Assembly (NCBI GenBank): GCA_015066385.1
Contig: SVOJ01000004.1
Location: 122,925-186,924, forward strand
Origin: Oscillospiraceae bacterium
GTDB lineage: Bacteria > Bacillota > Clostridia > Oscillospirales > Acutalibacteraceae
Reading direction: 5' to 3'
Length of the DNA: 64,000 nt
Shown: piece by piece, positions 33,281 through 42,446 of the stretch
Numbering within the stretch: position 1 is the stretch's first letter
Layout: each line of letters starts with the position of its first letter
Notes under the pieces: generated by a model
Database searches by the model: none
The model's input: the letters and a program-made list of their open reading frames with translations, nothing else
Told to the model about the DNA's origin: nothing
Made by a program: the position numbers and the translations under genes

Positions 33281-34966
33281 TTATGCGGCAGCTTCTTCGC
33301 CGTTGAACAGGTTTTTGATGAAATTAAACAACAGCTTTATAAAGTCCACAAATGCCTTGAAAATCGACTTGATGGTGGGCTTCTGCACAACAGCCGTGAT
33401 CCACGGACCGTCCTGGCAGTTTTCTTCGGTCATATTGACCACCTGACCCGTTGCATCATTCTGATGCACAAGGAAGCGATTGATTCCCTTGTTGTTGTTT
33501 ACGGTCACATTGGTATACTGCGTGAAGTATTCACCGATGAGAGATACAACAGCGACATAGTCATGGTGCTTGTTCTTGACAAACCATGTGGTTTCGGGGA
33601 ACATGCAGGTGGAAGCATCAATTTTGCCGTCGGGAGAAATGTAGTCGCCGTAGCCGGCTTCAATGCGTTCATCAATGTATTCCTGCGGCAGTGTGTCATA
33701 CAGACCTGCAGCGGTTGCGCCGAACGAAGCATCCGAAACACCGACAAGCACGTCGCCCGTTTCATCGTGATGCACACCGAGAGGCGGATTCACAAGACCG
33801 TAGGCAGCAATAGCACCGATTTCAACACCATATTCCTCTGCGAATTTGGTATACAGACCGGGATACTGTGCAGTGTTGTGTTCTCTGATGTATTCGATTT
33901 TCTCAATCAGCCCTGCAAATTCTGCACGGCGCTCACTGCCTTCATTGCCAAACATAAATTTGAGTGCGGCATCGAAGTCCTTCTCATAAACCGTTGCCCA
34001 ATAGCTCAGCCATGTGCCCATACCCGTAGCAAGCAACATGGAGGGCAGAAATGCTTCGGCAAGTCTTTCGTACAGTTTTTCGACCGACCACAACATACCC
34101 TGCAGAACACCGGACTGGGTCATGTAGTCAACGCACTTTTCGGCAAGCGTCAGCAGCATGGTATCAACACCCGCAAGGTCAATACCGACATTGTCCAGAC
34201 CGAAATATTCGCTTTCGAGCAGATAGGTCTGGATATGCTTGTCGCTGAAATCAAGCTGACCGCTGAAAACATCGCTGATGACGGAAGCACCGTTGGACAG
34301 GGTTTCGTCATACATGACCTTCTTGACAAGACCTTCACTGCCGTATCTTTCAAGGTAAGCGGTAATGACTTCGCCGCCGATACATCTTGAAATCAGGCAG
34401 ACCTGATCGCACTTGGTAGTCTTGAGAATGGTCTTGATGTATTCATGCAGTCTGTCCACATGGTCATAGGGAGACAGACGCCAGTCATAGCGGAACTTAT
34501 AATCATTGAGATTGAACTTACCGTCCTTGCCCGTATTAACGGTAGCGGCTCTGTTGTCCCAATATGCAATTTCTTCTGCAGAAACACCCGTACCGTATTT
34601 GGCATTGCCGTCGCCGCCAATCTGGGTCTGATCCCAGATTGGAGCAAGTTCTTCATACAGAGCCTCACCGTAATTATCCCACTTGTTAAAGGGCAGACCT
34701 TCCAGCAGGAAGGGCTTGAGAATATTGAACGTACTTTCAATGATGGCATCCGTCGAAATACCGCCGTCTTCGTCATCGTCGTCTGTCAGCACATCAAAGC
34801 CGGTGGGGATGATGTTGCCTTCGGCATCACAGATGTCAATACTACTGCCGGAAATAAAAATAATGGGACTCTTTTCATGCACTTCCGTTCCCTGTGCACT
34901 GACGGGAATGGCAAGCATGCCGAGTGTCAGCACAACTGCAAGGAAAAGAGCAAGAATTCTTTTCAT
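33281..34966 (-). CDS. Secreted LCAT-like alpha/beta hydrolase with Cys in place of the nucleophile Ser
   Basis: This 561-residue protein has a signal peptide (residues 1 to about 24). Its fold resembles LCAT/PGAP1-type lipases: an FISG oxyanion-side motif near residue 37, FRYDWRLSPYDHVDRL near residue 158 and a nucleophile elbow after the strand QVCLI. Where G-x-S-x-G is expected it reads S-R-C-I-G, so Cys195 replaces Ser; the codon is TGT. A His in KNKHHDYVAV (about residue 472) could be the catalytic base. The chain ends in an aromatic amphipathic tail (FKAFVDFIKLLFNFIKNLF) similar to that of the giant repeat protein. The ATG at 34966 is preferred over an upstream TTG because AAAGGTAGGA lies 5-14 bp before it. 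Substrate unknown; it may be a lipase relative or a binding protein. Confidence 0.75.
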   Translation of the reverse strand: MKRILALFLAVVLTLGMLAIPVSAQGTEVHEKSPIIFISGSSIDICDAEGNIIPTGFDVLTDDDDEDGGISTDAIIESTFNILKPFLLEGLPFNKWDNYGEALYEELAPIWDQTQIGGDGNAKYGTGVSAEEIAYWDNRAATVNTGKDGKFNLNDYKFRYDWRLSPYDHVDRLHEYIKTILKTTKCDQVCLISRCIGGEVITAYLERYGSEGLVKKVMYDETLSNGASVISDVFSGQLDFSDKHIQTYLLESEYFGLDNVGIDLAGVDTMLLTLAEKCVDYMTQSGVLQGMLWSVEKLYERLAEAFLPSMLLATGMGTWLSYWATVYEKDFDAALKFMFGNEGSERRAEFAGLIEKIEYIREHNTAQYPGLYTKFAEEYGVEIGAIAAYGLVNPPLGVHHDETGDVLVGVSDASFGATAAGLYDTLPQEYIDERIEAGYGDYISPDGKIDASTCMFPETTWFVKNKHHDYVAVVSLIGEYFTQYTNVTVNNNKGINRFLVHQNDATGQVVNMTEENCQDGPWITAVVQKPTIKSIFKAFVDFIKLLFNFIKNLFNGEEAAA

Positions 34967-34999
34967 AAAAATCCTACCTTTCAAAAAAAATTATACTTT

Positions 35000-35029
35000 A
35001 TCTTACCACATTGTATATTTTTTTGTCAA
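35000..35029 (-). promoter_or_regulatory. Promoter of the LCAT-like hydrolase gene
   Basis: TTGACA (35029-35024) and TAAGAT (35005-35000) on the reverse strand with 18-bp spacing. Confidence 0.5.
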
Positions 35030-35155
35030 ACCTTTTTTGGAAAATTTTATAAGTAAACAAAAAATTACAACTCCTGTAACTGCAGTGGCGCCCCTCGCAT
35101 TTTATCTTTACACAACAAAGCACCCTTTGAGGGCGCTTTGATTCTGCAGGCAGGC

Positions 35156-36265
35156 TTATTTCAGCGCATTGGATGCGTTAAGAACCATGGTCGAATACAG
35201 GAACAAAACGTCCGATCCTGCGGGGAATTTTACAAAATTGCCGACCATGGCACTTTGCAGATAGCGGATGTCGATTAGGGTGATTTTTGCGTAAGAATCA
35301 ATGAAATACGGAGCAATGCTGCTACCGAACGAATCGCGGAACAAAAACAATTCACGATCTGTGGCAGCATTGGAGTTTGCGATGGTTACAAGCGACAGCG
35401 GCCCCGATAAAAAGAACTCATACGGGTCTTTGCCGTCTGCTTTTGCGAGGTCATATACTGCGGTTTCCTTGCGGTTTTCGTGGTCATAAACTTTCACATC
35501 GGCAAAGCGGTCGGTATCGGCATAATAAATGGTTTCCGCTTCGGCGGGAAGTGCCGCTTGTCCGTAATAAACACCGTAAAACGGAACGTCCAATTCTTTG
35601 ATTTCATAAGCAGGATCAATCGATTTTGTCATATTCATGCCTTGCAGCAGGCGGTCTGCGGTCGGCTGAATTTTTTCCTGCCGCCAGTGGGTGTCGGTCT
35701 TGTAATAGGAACTGATTTGCAGGGTATCAAAAATTTCAATATAAGAAAAACGGTCAAGTTCTTCGTTGACGATCTCTTTATAGCGATCATAATCAACACG
35801 CAACTGTTTTGCATCTTCCTGAAGAAAGTAGTTCTTGTCGGGAATCAGCGAAAAATAAACATTGTAATCGCCGTCGGCAAAGTAGCGGTCATACACGGAA
35901 TTGAAAACTTTAACGGCATGTGCCATGCTGTCTTCATCGAGCGGATACTGCGTGGCGGCATAGTAACCGTCCAGTTCATAAATGCCGTTGTTTTCGCTTT
36001 TGTTGTAAAGATATTTATTGGCAAGTGCCTTGAGCGTACGCCATGTTTCGCGCAGGGGGAACTGATCGAGGGTGTATTCCTCAAATTCACTCATAAACGT
36101 GCCCGACAAAAGGGTTTTGACGGAAACGGGCGGCATTTGTGCAAGCTGTCTGCGTTCCGAGGCGGAGTATTCATCTTTCGGGCGCAGAACGGCAAAACCC
36201 GAAAACCCGAACAGCAGGACGGCGAGGAGAATACAGATGATTTTATTTTTGAGAGAAGTTTTCAT
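35156..36265 (-). CDS. DHHW/AlgJ-like secreted acylation partner
   Basis: This 369-residue protein has an N-terminal signal anchor (about residues 7-27), the early motif F-x-x-Y-T-L-D-Q-F-P-L-R-E-x-W that is typical of DHHW/AlgX/AlgJ-type proteins, and the metal-free catalytic signature TDTHW near residue 195. A later Ser-containing motif, FRDSFGSS, would complete the SGNH-type triad. Such proteins act outside the membrane with an MBOAT acyltransferase to O-acylate cell-wall or secreted polysaccharides. The MBOAT gene lies 11 bp upstream in the same operon, which supports the role. AAGGGG precedes the ATG. The acceptor glycan cannot be told. Confidence 0.85.
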   Translation of the reverse strand: MKTSLKNKIICILLAVLLFGFSGFAVLRPKDEYSASERRQLAQMPPVSVKTLLSGTFMSEFEEYTLDQFPLRETWRTLKALANKYLYNKSENNGIYELDGYYAATQYPLDEDSMAHAVKVFNSVYDRYFADGDYNVYFSLIPDKNYFLQEDAKQLRVDYDRYKEIVNEELDRFSYIEIFDTLQISSYYKTDTHWRQEKIQPTADRLLQGMNMTKSIDPAYEIKELDVPFYGVYYGQAALPAEAETIYYADTDRFADVKVYDHENRKETAVYDLAKADGKDPYEFFLSGPLSLVTIANSNAATDRELFLFRDSFGSSIAPYFIDSYAKITLIDIRYLQSAMVGNFVKFPAGSDVLFLYSTMVLNASNALK

Positions 36266-36276
36266 AAAATCACCCC

Positions 36277-37683
36277 TTAAAATCTGAAATACAAGAACGG
36301 ATTGTAAGACCCGTCCACAAGGTATGCCGTGACAAGTGCCAGCAGGGCCACAAGCACCACGGGTTCAAGCACGTTGAGCACCTTCTGCGCTTTCTCATTT
36401 TCGTGCAATTGCAGGCAGACATTTTTAATCAGCGGAGTCGCACCGACAAGTCCGATGATAATCACCACCGCATAATTACGCACATACCAGAAGAACGAAT
36501 CGCTGACAAAACCGTAACCGCCCACGCCGAACAGGCCGCCTAAATAACGCACCGCTTCGCCCATATCTGCGGCGTTGAAAATGACAAAGCTGAACAGTAC
36601 AAACAAAAGCACATACACATGATTGAGCACTTTCATCTTTTTCAGGTGCTTGAGCAGGAAGAATTTTTCGATCATCAGCAGAATAGCAAAGTAAATGCCC
36701 CACACAATGAACGGCCAGTCTGCACCGTGCCAGAAGCCCGTGAGCATCCACACCACAAAAATATTGAAGCAGTGCCGTGCCTTGCTGCAACGGTTGCCGC
36801 CGAGGGGGATATACACATAATCCCTGAACCATGTGCCCAGCGACATGTGCCACCGCCGCCAGAATTCGGTGACGGAAGCGGAAATATAAGGATAATTGAA
36901 ATTCTCCATAAAACGGAATCCGAACATGGAACCAAGTCCGATCGCCATATCCGAATACCCGGAAAAGTCAAAGTAAACATGCAGCATATAACACACTGCA
37001 TACAACCAGAAAAACAGCACGCTCTTGTCGTCGCTTGCCTTGAACGCATCACAGACCTCACCTAAAATGTTGGCAAGAAGCACCTTTTTGGAAAGCCCTA
37101 CAATGAATCGGCGGATGCCAAAGGCGGTCTTTTCAAAGGTATGGGTGCGGCTGACAAGTTGCTCTGCAATGTCAGAGTAACGCACGATGGGGCCTGCAAT
37201 GAGTTGGGGAAACATCGTGATGTAGGCGGCAAGGTTGATGGGGGTTTTCTGCGCGGGGACATCTTTGCGATAAACATCCACGCTGTAAGAAAGAATCTGG
37301 AAAGTATAGAACGAAATGCCGATGGGAAGCGCAATATTGAGAAGTTTTACGTCGAATCCCGTCAGTGCGACAAAGTTTTCGACAAAGAAGTTGGCATATT
37401 TGAAATAGCCTAAAAATCCGAGATCAATGAGCACCGTGACAATGAGCACCGCTTTTGCGAGCTTCGGTTTTGTGTCAACAAATTTTTCAATAAGCAGACC
37501 CGAAACATAGCCTATGCCGATGGTAAGCACCATCAGGATGACATATTTCGGCTCACCCCAGCCGTAAAACACAAGCGAGGTGAGCATCAGCACGAAGTTT
37601 TTAAACTTTTTCGGGACAAGTGCATATAAAATAAGCACACACGGCAGGAAGTAATACAAAAACGGTATACTCGAAAAAAGCAT
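36277..37683 (-). CDS. MBOAT-family O-acyltransferase (AlgI/DltB-like)
   Basis: This 468-residue protein has about ten to twelve transmembrane helices. Signatures are YGWGEPKY near residue 40, EFWRRWHMSLGTWFRDYVYIPLGG near residue 270 and GFWHGADWPFIVWG near residue 318, whose His is the invariant catalytic residue of MBOAT enzymes. It would move an acyl group from a cytoplasmic donor across the membrane for transfer by the DHHW partner encoded 11 bp downstream. GGAGG lies 10 bp before the ATG. The pair resembles AlgI/AlgJ and the PatA-type wall O-acetylation systems. Confidence 0.92.
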   Translation of the reverse strand: MLFSSIPFLYYFLPCVLILYALVPKKFKNFVLMLTSLVFYGWGEPKYVILMVLTIGIGYVSGLLIEKFVDTKPKLAKAVLIVTVLIDLGFLGYFKYANFFVENFVALTGFDVKLLNIALPIGISFYTFQILSYSVDVYRKDVPAQKTPINLAAYITMFPQLIAGPIVRYSDIAEQLVSRTHTFEKTAFGIRRFIVGLSKKVLLANILGEVCDAFKASDDKSVLFFWLYAVCYMLHVYFDFSGYSDMAIGLGSMFGFRFMENFNYPYISASVTEFWRRWHMSLGTWFRDYVYIPLGGNRCSKARHCFNIFVVWMLTGFWHGADWPFIVWGIYFAILLMIEKFFLLKHLKKMKVLNHVYVLLFVLFSFVIFNAADMGEAVRYLGGLFGVGGYGFVSDSFFWYVRNYAVVIIIGLVGATPLIKNVCLQLHENEKAQKVLNVLEPVVLVALLALVTAYLVDGSYNPFLYFRF

Positions 37684-37744
37684 AATAAAACATCCTCCGT
37701 GTGTGCAATTATTTTAATTTAAAGGGTTGTTGTTTTTATTGAAC

Positions 37745-38461
37745 TCAGCCGATAGCGTCTTCAACAAGAACGGTGCCGTTGGCAGCAAGAGCAGTATTGA
37801 AAGCGTTGATGATGTCTGCGCCGCCGAAAGCAGAAATGACAATGCCGTCAACTTCAGCAATAACAAGCTGTTCGGGCGCACCGCAAAGGAACTGCATGGT
37901 AGAAATACCGTCTTTCAGAGCGGTTGCAAAAGCAGCAGCATCTTCACCTTCTGCAAGAACATAAGCAGCAGCGGTCAGATTGTTGGGGTTCATAGCGTGC
38001 ATGATGCTTGCAAGTTCAGCAACATCTTCCTTGTTTTCTTCGGGAACACCGAAAGTGAAAACAAGAGCATCTCTTTCTGCAAGGGAGAAAACAGCGGGAG
38101 TGCCCATTTCAAAGCTGTCGCCGCCTGCAAAGTAAGAAGCAAGATCTTCGGAAGAAGCAGCACCAAAAGCAGAAATCAGAGCTTCGTCAGCAACGACTTC
38201 GTTCCAGACAGTGGTAAGAGCTGCAACTGCTGCGCTGTCGTCAGCAACAACTTCGTCGGTTTCGTCTTCAACGATTTCTTCGGTAACATCGCCTGCGGTT
38301 ACGTTGCCGTCGGTCACATTGCCGTCGGTCACATTGTCTTCGGTAACAAGGTCAGTTACGATTTCGTCGGTAGCGGGTTCGGTGGGATCTTCGTTTGCGG
38401 TGCAGGCTGCAAAGCTTGCGAGCATGAGAACTGCGAGAAGGATTGCGATGAGTTTTTTCAT
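37745..38461 (-). CDS. Lipoprotein with DUF4358-like domain
   Basis: This 238-residue protein has a signal peptide and lipobox S-F-A-A-C (Cys about residue 18). An acidic Thr/Val/Asp/Glu linker with small repeats (GNVTDGNVTAGDVTEE) follows, then a domain of about 150 residues. The pattern of that domain (paired ALVFTFGVPEE and AFATALKDGI...QLVIAEVDGIVISAF elements) recalls the DUF4358 family of Firmicute lipoproteins; this is by eye only. The ATG at 38461 has AAGGAG 9 bp upstream; the frame continues upstream without a site. Function unknown. Confidence 0.72.
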   Translation of the reverse strand: MKKLIAILLAVLMLASFAACTANEDPTEPATDEIVTDLVTEDNVTDGNVTDGNVTAGDVTEEIVEDETDEVVADDSAAVAALTTVWNEVVADEALISAFGAASSEDLASYFAGGDSFEMGTPAVFSLAERDALVFTFGVPEENKEDVAELASIMHAMNPNNLTAAAYVLAEGEDAAAFATALKDGISTMQFLCGAPEQLVIAEVDGIVISAFGGADIINAFNTALAANGTVLVEDAIG

Positions 38462-38636
38462 TTTGTTTTGCTCCTTAATTTTTTTCATATTATGTGAAAG
38501 CCTGTCCGTCTTACCGGCAGAGCAATCAAGCGAAAAATAGTATAACACAGGTTGCACAAAAATGGAAGGCCTTTTTTGTCGAATTTTTCTAAAGGATTAT
38601 AAGTTATTTTATACAAAAAGGTAAAATAAACCTTAA

Positions 38637-40232
38637 TTATTCTGCTATCCATGCAAAATGGCTGTTGAATTTTTCTTCGCCGTTCTGATCGATGGCAAAC
38701 AGATGGATGCCGTCGGGAGAAAGAGTCATTTTGGAACCGGTAAAGGTGCCACCGCTGTTGCCGCCGTCGGCATAAGCAAGGATATCAGGATACGCCGACA
38801 GAAATTCCTTTTCACCGTCGGTGCTGCCGATCAGACGACACTGATGAATGTGACCGGAAAGCAACATCCGCACACCGAGGCGGTTGAGTTCATCCCAGCC
38901 GGCCTTCGACAATTCGGGTTCGACATCGCTGATATGCCACGAGTGCGACAGGGCAATGACTTTTTCATTCCGCATTTCAACACCGCTGAGCCATTTGATC
39001 ATATCCGCACGGTAGGTGTTGTAGTCGGTCGTGCCGCCGTATTCGGGGTGGGAATCGTCCTTGTCTTCCCCGCTGTCAAGAATGATAAAACCGTAAGGGC
39101 CGCTGTTTGCGGTAAAATAAAATTCATCCAATCCCAGTGCATCGGAGATTTCACTTGCATAGTTGCCGCGGGTTTCGTGGTTGCCGCGCACATACAGCAC
39201 GGGCTTGGCTCCCTTGGTCAGTTCCCCTGCAAACTGCACAATGTTGGAAATGACCTGTTCTTCAAAATCCACACCGGGGGTGGCATCGCCGAGCAGAATG
39301 ACTGCATCATACGACCCGAGGTATTCAGTTGCGGCATAGGCTCTCTCCACCCATGTGTGCCAGTCGGAAAGAACAAGATATTCCTGTGTTTCACCCTCGT
39401 TGACAGAAAGCGTATAATCGGCGGAAATCAGTTCTTTCCCCAAACGACTGCCGTAACTGTAAGATTCAATGACACGCACCGTCCCCACACGGTAGGTGTT
39501 GTTTTTGAGGTGTTCATAGGGTACCTGCATACTGTGAATGCGTTTGTCGGTATGAATCTTGCCGCCTGTGGCATCGAAGACCTTATAATCTTCCCCGTTG
39601 TAGGTATATTCAATGTAAGCTGTGCCTTGGTCATTGGTGGAAAAAACCACGCTGTACCCACCACCGTTATCAAAAACAATGGGCTCGGATGTAATTTTAT
39701 AGGGATTTAATGGGAAAATATTATCAATAAGTGCCACTGCGGTGATTAGAAGAACGATTGCGCAAACCGCCGTTTTTGCCTTTTTCGGCATTTTGGGCAC
39801 AAAGAGAGCCAAAACGAGGACTGCAACGAACACCGAAGTCAAGGGCAGACTCTTTTGCAGATACAGCGTGTAAACTTCTTTGTTTTCCCCGTGGCACATA
39901 CCGCTGAAAAAGGAAACGGCGGCAATGGTGAACACAAGCGTGAACAGTGAAGCCAAAACAAAAAAGACCTTATATCCTTTGGTTTCGCAAACGGCGTTGC
40001 CGTTTTTTTTTACCTTGTAAATTTTCAGTGCCGTCAGCACCGCCGCCGTAATTGCATTGGCGATCATCGCACAAAGAAGCACCGTTGTGAAATGTGCAAA
40101 ATTGACCGTGATGTTCACAAAAACCCAGGTTGCTCTTGCGGCATAACTGAACACGGGAGCAAGTGCGGCGAGCACAAGCAAAGCAAACAGATATCCGTTG
40201 GAATCAAAAATGCGGAAAAGTTTGTTTTTCAT
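38637..40232 (-). CDS. Polytopic membrane metallophosphoesterase
   Basis: This 531-residue protein has four predicted transmembrane helices in the first 180 residues, then a fibronectin-like segment (about 185-285) and a calcineurin-like phosphoesterase domain outside the membrane. Metal motifs are SDWHT, LGDAT, RGNHETRG, SHSWH and SGHIH. The layout resembles purple acid phosphatase-like enzymes with an N-terminal beta domain. It starts 9 bp after the stop of the GH16 gene and so is its co-transcribed downstream partner. Substrate unknown; a phosphodiester in surface glycans or nucleotides is possible. Confidence 0.82.
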   Translation of the reverse strand: MKNKLFRIFDSNGYLFALLVLAALAPVFSYAARATWVFVNITVNFAHFTTVLLCAMIANAITAAVLTALKIYKVKKNGNAVCETKGYKVFFVLASLFTLVFTIAAVSFFSGMCHGENKEVYTLYLQKSLPLTSVFVAVLVLALFVPKMPKKAKTAVCAIVLLITAVALIDNIFPLNPYKITSEPIVFDNGGGYSVVFSTNDQGTAYIEYTYNGEDYKVFDATGGKIHTDKRIHSMQVPYEHLKNNTYRVGTVRVIESYSYGSRLGKELISADYTLSVNEGETQEYLVLSDWHTWVERAYAATEYLGSYDAVILLGDATPGVDFEEQVISNIVQFAGELTKGAKPVLYVRGNHETRGNYASEISDALGLDEFYFTANSGPYGFIILDSGEDKDDSHPEYGGTTDYNTYRADMIKWLSGVEMRNEKVIALSHSWHISDVEPELSKAGWDELNRLGVRMLLSGHIHQCRLIGSTDGEKEFLSAYPDILAYADGGNSGGTFTGSKMTLSPDGIHLFAIDQNGEEKFNSHFAWIAE

Positions 40233-40241
40233 ATGATCACC

Positions 40242-41165
40242 TTATTTATACTGATAACATCTCACATAGTCCACAAGCATGGTGGCAGGCAGGTGTTCGT
40301 TTTCAAATACATCTTCGTTCACGCCGACGGAGATAATCAGATACAGCGGTACCTGACAGACTCCCTCAAACGAGGTTCTTGCGGTTTCAATGCCGTTGAT
40401 ATAGAAAATATATTCGTTTTCATTCCATTCCACACCGTAGGTATTGAACTGATTGTAGGGATCGTCTGCATAGAACCATCCCTGGATTTCCTGCTTGTGG
40501 GCTTCTTCGTAGGAATCAACATGAATGGTGTGATACACGCTGTTGAGACAGGTACCCTCAAAGTCGGTTTTGGTTTCAAAGACATCGATTTCCGCACCCG
40601 TGACACCGCCGTCGGTGTCATCGCCCCACATGCCGTCCGTCAAAAGCCAAAACGCGGGATTGAGGCCCTTGCCTTTGGGTAGAATACAACGCATTTCAAA
40701 ATAACCGTAAAGCTGTTCATAGCCTTCGTACCCTGCATCGTACTGTTTGTTGGGATTGGTTTCCATGCCGTAGGAATAATAATTCGCACCTGCGGAGCCG
40801 TCTTCTTTGTATTCGACCGTGATGGCAAGACAACCATCGTCCGTAAAACTGACCTGATCGCGGTTCCAATAAGCCGTGTCGCGCTTCTGCGTATCGTTCG
40901 CGCCGTACACATAATGCCCCTGCCAACGGGTGGTATCGAAGCCGTTGTCGAAATTATCTTCCCACACAAGCTCGAATTTGTTCATGTCGATGGGATCCTT
41001 GTGCGGGGTGACGGGGGTTTCAAAAATGACCGCACCGAACAACTGACCGAGAACGACAACAAGTGCAAAAACAGCCTTAAACTCACCCTTGAAAATCAAT
41101 TTAAAAATCCGTTTGAGCGCAGAGCCGATATCCGCCAAAGCAGAAGATTGTCTTTTGGTAAGCAT
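40242..41165 (-). CDS. GH16 family endo-beta-glucanase-like enzyme, membrane-anchored
   Basis: This 307-residue protein has a basic N-terminus and one hydrophobic anchor (about residues 30-48), followed by a GH16 jelly-roll domain starting FELVWEDNFD. The catalytic signature E-x-D-x-x-E is present as E192-I-D194-V-F-E197, matching nucleophile, helper and acid/base of laminarinase/lichenase enzymes. Flanking motifs (YGYFEMR, AFWLLTDG, NTYGVEWNENEYIFYING) are also typical. The ATG at 41165 is chosen because AAGGAG lies about 9 bp upstream and inside the longer reading. First gene of a pair with the metallophosphoesterase. A single anchor suggests surface display. Confidence 0.9.
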   Translation of the reverse strand: MLTKRQSSALADIGSALKRIFKLIFKGEFKAVFALVVVLGQLFGAVIFETPVTPHKDPIDMNKFELVWEDNFDNGFDTTRWQGHYVYGANDTQKRDTAYWNRDQVSFTDDGCLAITVEYKEDGSAGANYYSYGMETNPNKQYDAGYEGYEQLYGYFEMRCILPKGKGLNPAFWLLTDGMWGDDTDGGVTGAEIDVFETKTDFEGTCLNSVYHTIHVDSYEEAHKQEIQGWFYADDPYNQFNTYGVEWNENEYIFYINGIETARTSFEGVCQVPLYLIISVGVNEDVFENEHLPATMLVDYVRCYQYK

Positions 41166-41244
41166 AAACAGCACTCCTTTATTTATTTTTTTCATTATAC
41201 ATCATGTTTCCGAAAAAGAAAAGAGATTTCCCGAATAAAAACGC

Positions 41245-41272
41245 AAGACCCCTCACCAAAGTGAGAGGTCTT
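41245..41272 (-). terminator. Terminator of the ferredoxin gene
   Basis: AAGACC-x-CTCAC (41245-41256) pairs with GTGAG-x-GGTCTT (41261-41272), with one mismatch and a 4-base loop; TTGCGTTTTT follows on the reverse strand. Confidence 0.8.
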
Positions 41273-41291
41273 TTCGTTTTGTTTCGATTGC

Positions 41292-41462
41292 TTATTCAGC
41301 TACCGGAGCGCCGACGGGGCAAGCATCTGCACAAGCGCCGCATTCGATGCAAGCATCAGCGTCAATGACATAGATGCCATCGCCTTCGGAGATAGCTTCG
41401 ACCGGGCATTCACCTGCGCAAGCACCGCAAGCGATGCAATCAGAAGAAATCACGTATGCCAT
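41292..41462 (-). CDS. 2[4Fe-4S] ferredoxin
   Basis: This 56-residue protein begins MAYVISSDCIACGACAGECP. Each half has the complete C-x2-C-x2-C-x3-C-P cluster motif (CIACGACAGECP and CIECGACADACP), so it should carry two [4Fe-4S] clusters, as clostridial ferredoxins do, and serve as a low-potential electron carrier. Length and symmetry are normal for the family. GGAGG lies 8 bp before the ATG. It has its own promoter and terminator and is monocistronic. Confidence 0.97.
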   Translation of the reverse strand: MAYVISSDCIACGACAGECPVEAISEGDGIYVIDADACIECGACADACPVGAPVAE

Positions 41463-41494
41463 GAGAGTGCCTCCTTTTTTAATAATGTAATATC

Positions 41495-41522
41495 ATTGTA
41501 GCACATGACAGTTAAATATCAA
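41495..41522 (-). promoter_or_regulatory. Promoter of the ferredoxin gene
   Basis: TTGATA (41522-41517) and TACAAT (41500-41495) on the reverse strand, spacing 16 bp. Confidence 0.6.
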
Positions 41523-41561
41523 TAGGGAAAAACAAAAGTTTTAGAAATATTATGCGATATA

Positions 41562-42425
41562 TCATTCAATGCCTTTCAGAGCTTCGAGTTCGGATTTATC
41601 GAGCCTGATCTGTCCGTCGCGAAGCAATTTACAGTCCTTGCGGTGCACAACCAGCGGTGCGGCATCGGGACGGCGATCCAGACGAACCTTGAGAATCCCC
41701 GTCAGCAGGTTATTGTCCACAACCGTACCCTTGCCCTCGCTCGTATCCACGAGTGCACCGACCTTGGGCGTGATCTTCAGCAGGTGTTCATAAGATGCCT
41801 GCTCATATTTCAGGCAGCACATCAGTCTGCCGCAGGTACCGCTGAGCTTGACGGGATTGAGGGACAAGCCCTGCTCTTTTGCCATGCGGATGGAAACAGG
41901 CTGGAAGTCCGACAAAAATTCCTTACAGCAGAACGGTCTGCCGCAGATGCCGAGGCCACCGAGCATTTTGGCTTCGTCACGAACACCGATCTGACGCAAT
42001 TCAATGCGCACACGGAAAACGGATGCAAGGTCCTTGACCAGCTCACGGAAGTCCACACGGTTGGGTGCGGTATAGAAAAACAGCAGTTTTGCACAGTCAA
42101 ACGTATACTCTGCACCCACAAGATGCATATCCAGATTGCGTGCAGCAATTTTCTGTTCGCAGATCTCGAATGCCTTTTTCTCTTTTTCGGCATTGGTGAT
42201 GAGCTGTTTTTCATCCTTTCCGGTTGCCGGACGGATGATGGGCTTAAGAGGCTTTACGATTTCTTCATCGGAAACTTCTTTGTTTTCCTGTGCAACCGTG
42301 CCGCATTCCACACCGCGGACGGTTTCCACGATGACCTTCTGCCCTTTTTGCAGTTGAAAATCAAGCGGATCAAAATAGTAGACCCTGCCCACATCTTTAA
42401 AACGTACGCCGATAACAACGGCCAT
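41562..42425 (-). CDS. ricT: RicT/YaaT regulator (PSP1-domain protein)
   Basis: This 287-residue protein begins MAVVIGVRFKDVGRVYYF and carries the PSP1/YaaT core with the conserved Cys motifs GICGRPFCC (about residue 165-173) and GTCGRLMCCLKYE (about 196-208), which bind an FeS cluster in RicA-RicF-RicT. In B. subtilis this complex helps RNase Y mature mRNAs and affects sporulation and competence. The downstream half (SEGKGTVVDNNLLTG) is also typical. The ATG at 42425 has AAAGGAAG upstream. It follows holB, the same neighbour as in many Firmicutes, but a 94-bp inverted-repeat element now lies between them. Confidence 0.93.
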   Translation of the reverse strand: MAVVIGVRFKDVGRVYYFDPLDFQLQKGQKVIVETVRGVECGTVAQENKEVSDEEIVKPLKPIIRPATGKDEKQLITNAEKEKKAFEICEQKIAARNLDMHLVGAEYTFDCAKLLFFYTAPNRVDFRELVKDLASVFRVRIELRQIGVRDEAKMLGGLGICGRPFCCKEFLSDFQPVSIRMAKEQGLSLNPVKLSGTCGRLMCCLKYEQASYEHLLKITPKVGALVDTSEGKGTVVDNNLLTGILKVRLDRRPDAAPLVVHRKDCKLLRDGQIRLDKSELEALKGIE

Positions 42426-42446
42426 AAAACATCTTCCTTTCAGGTC

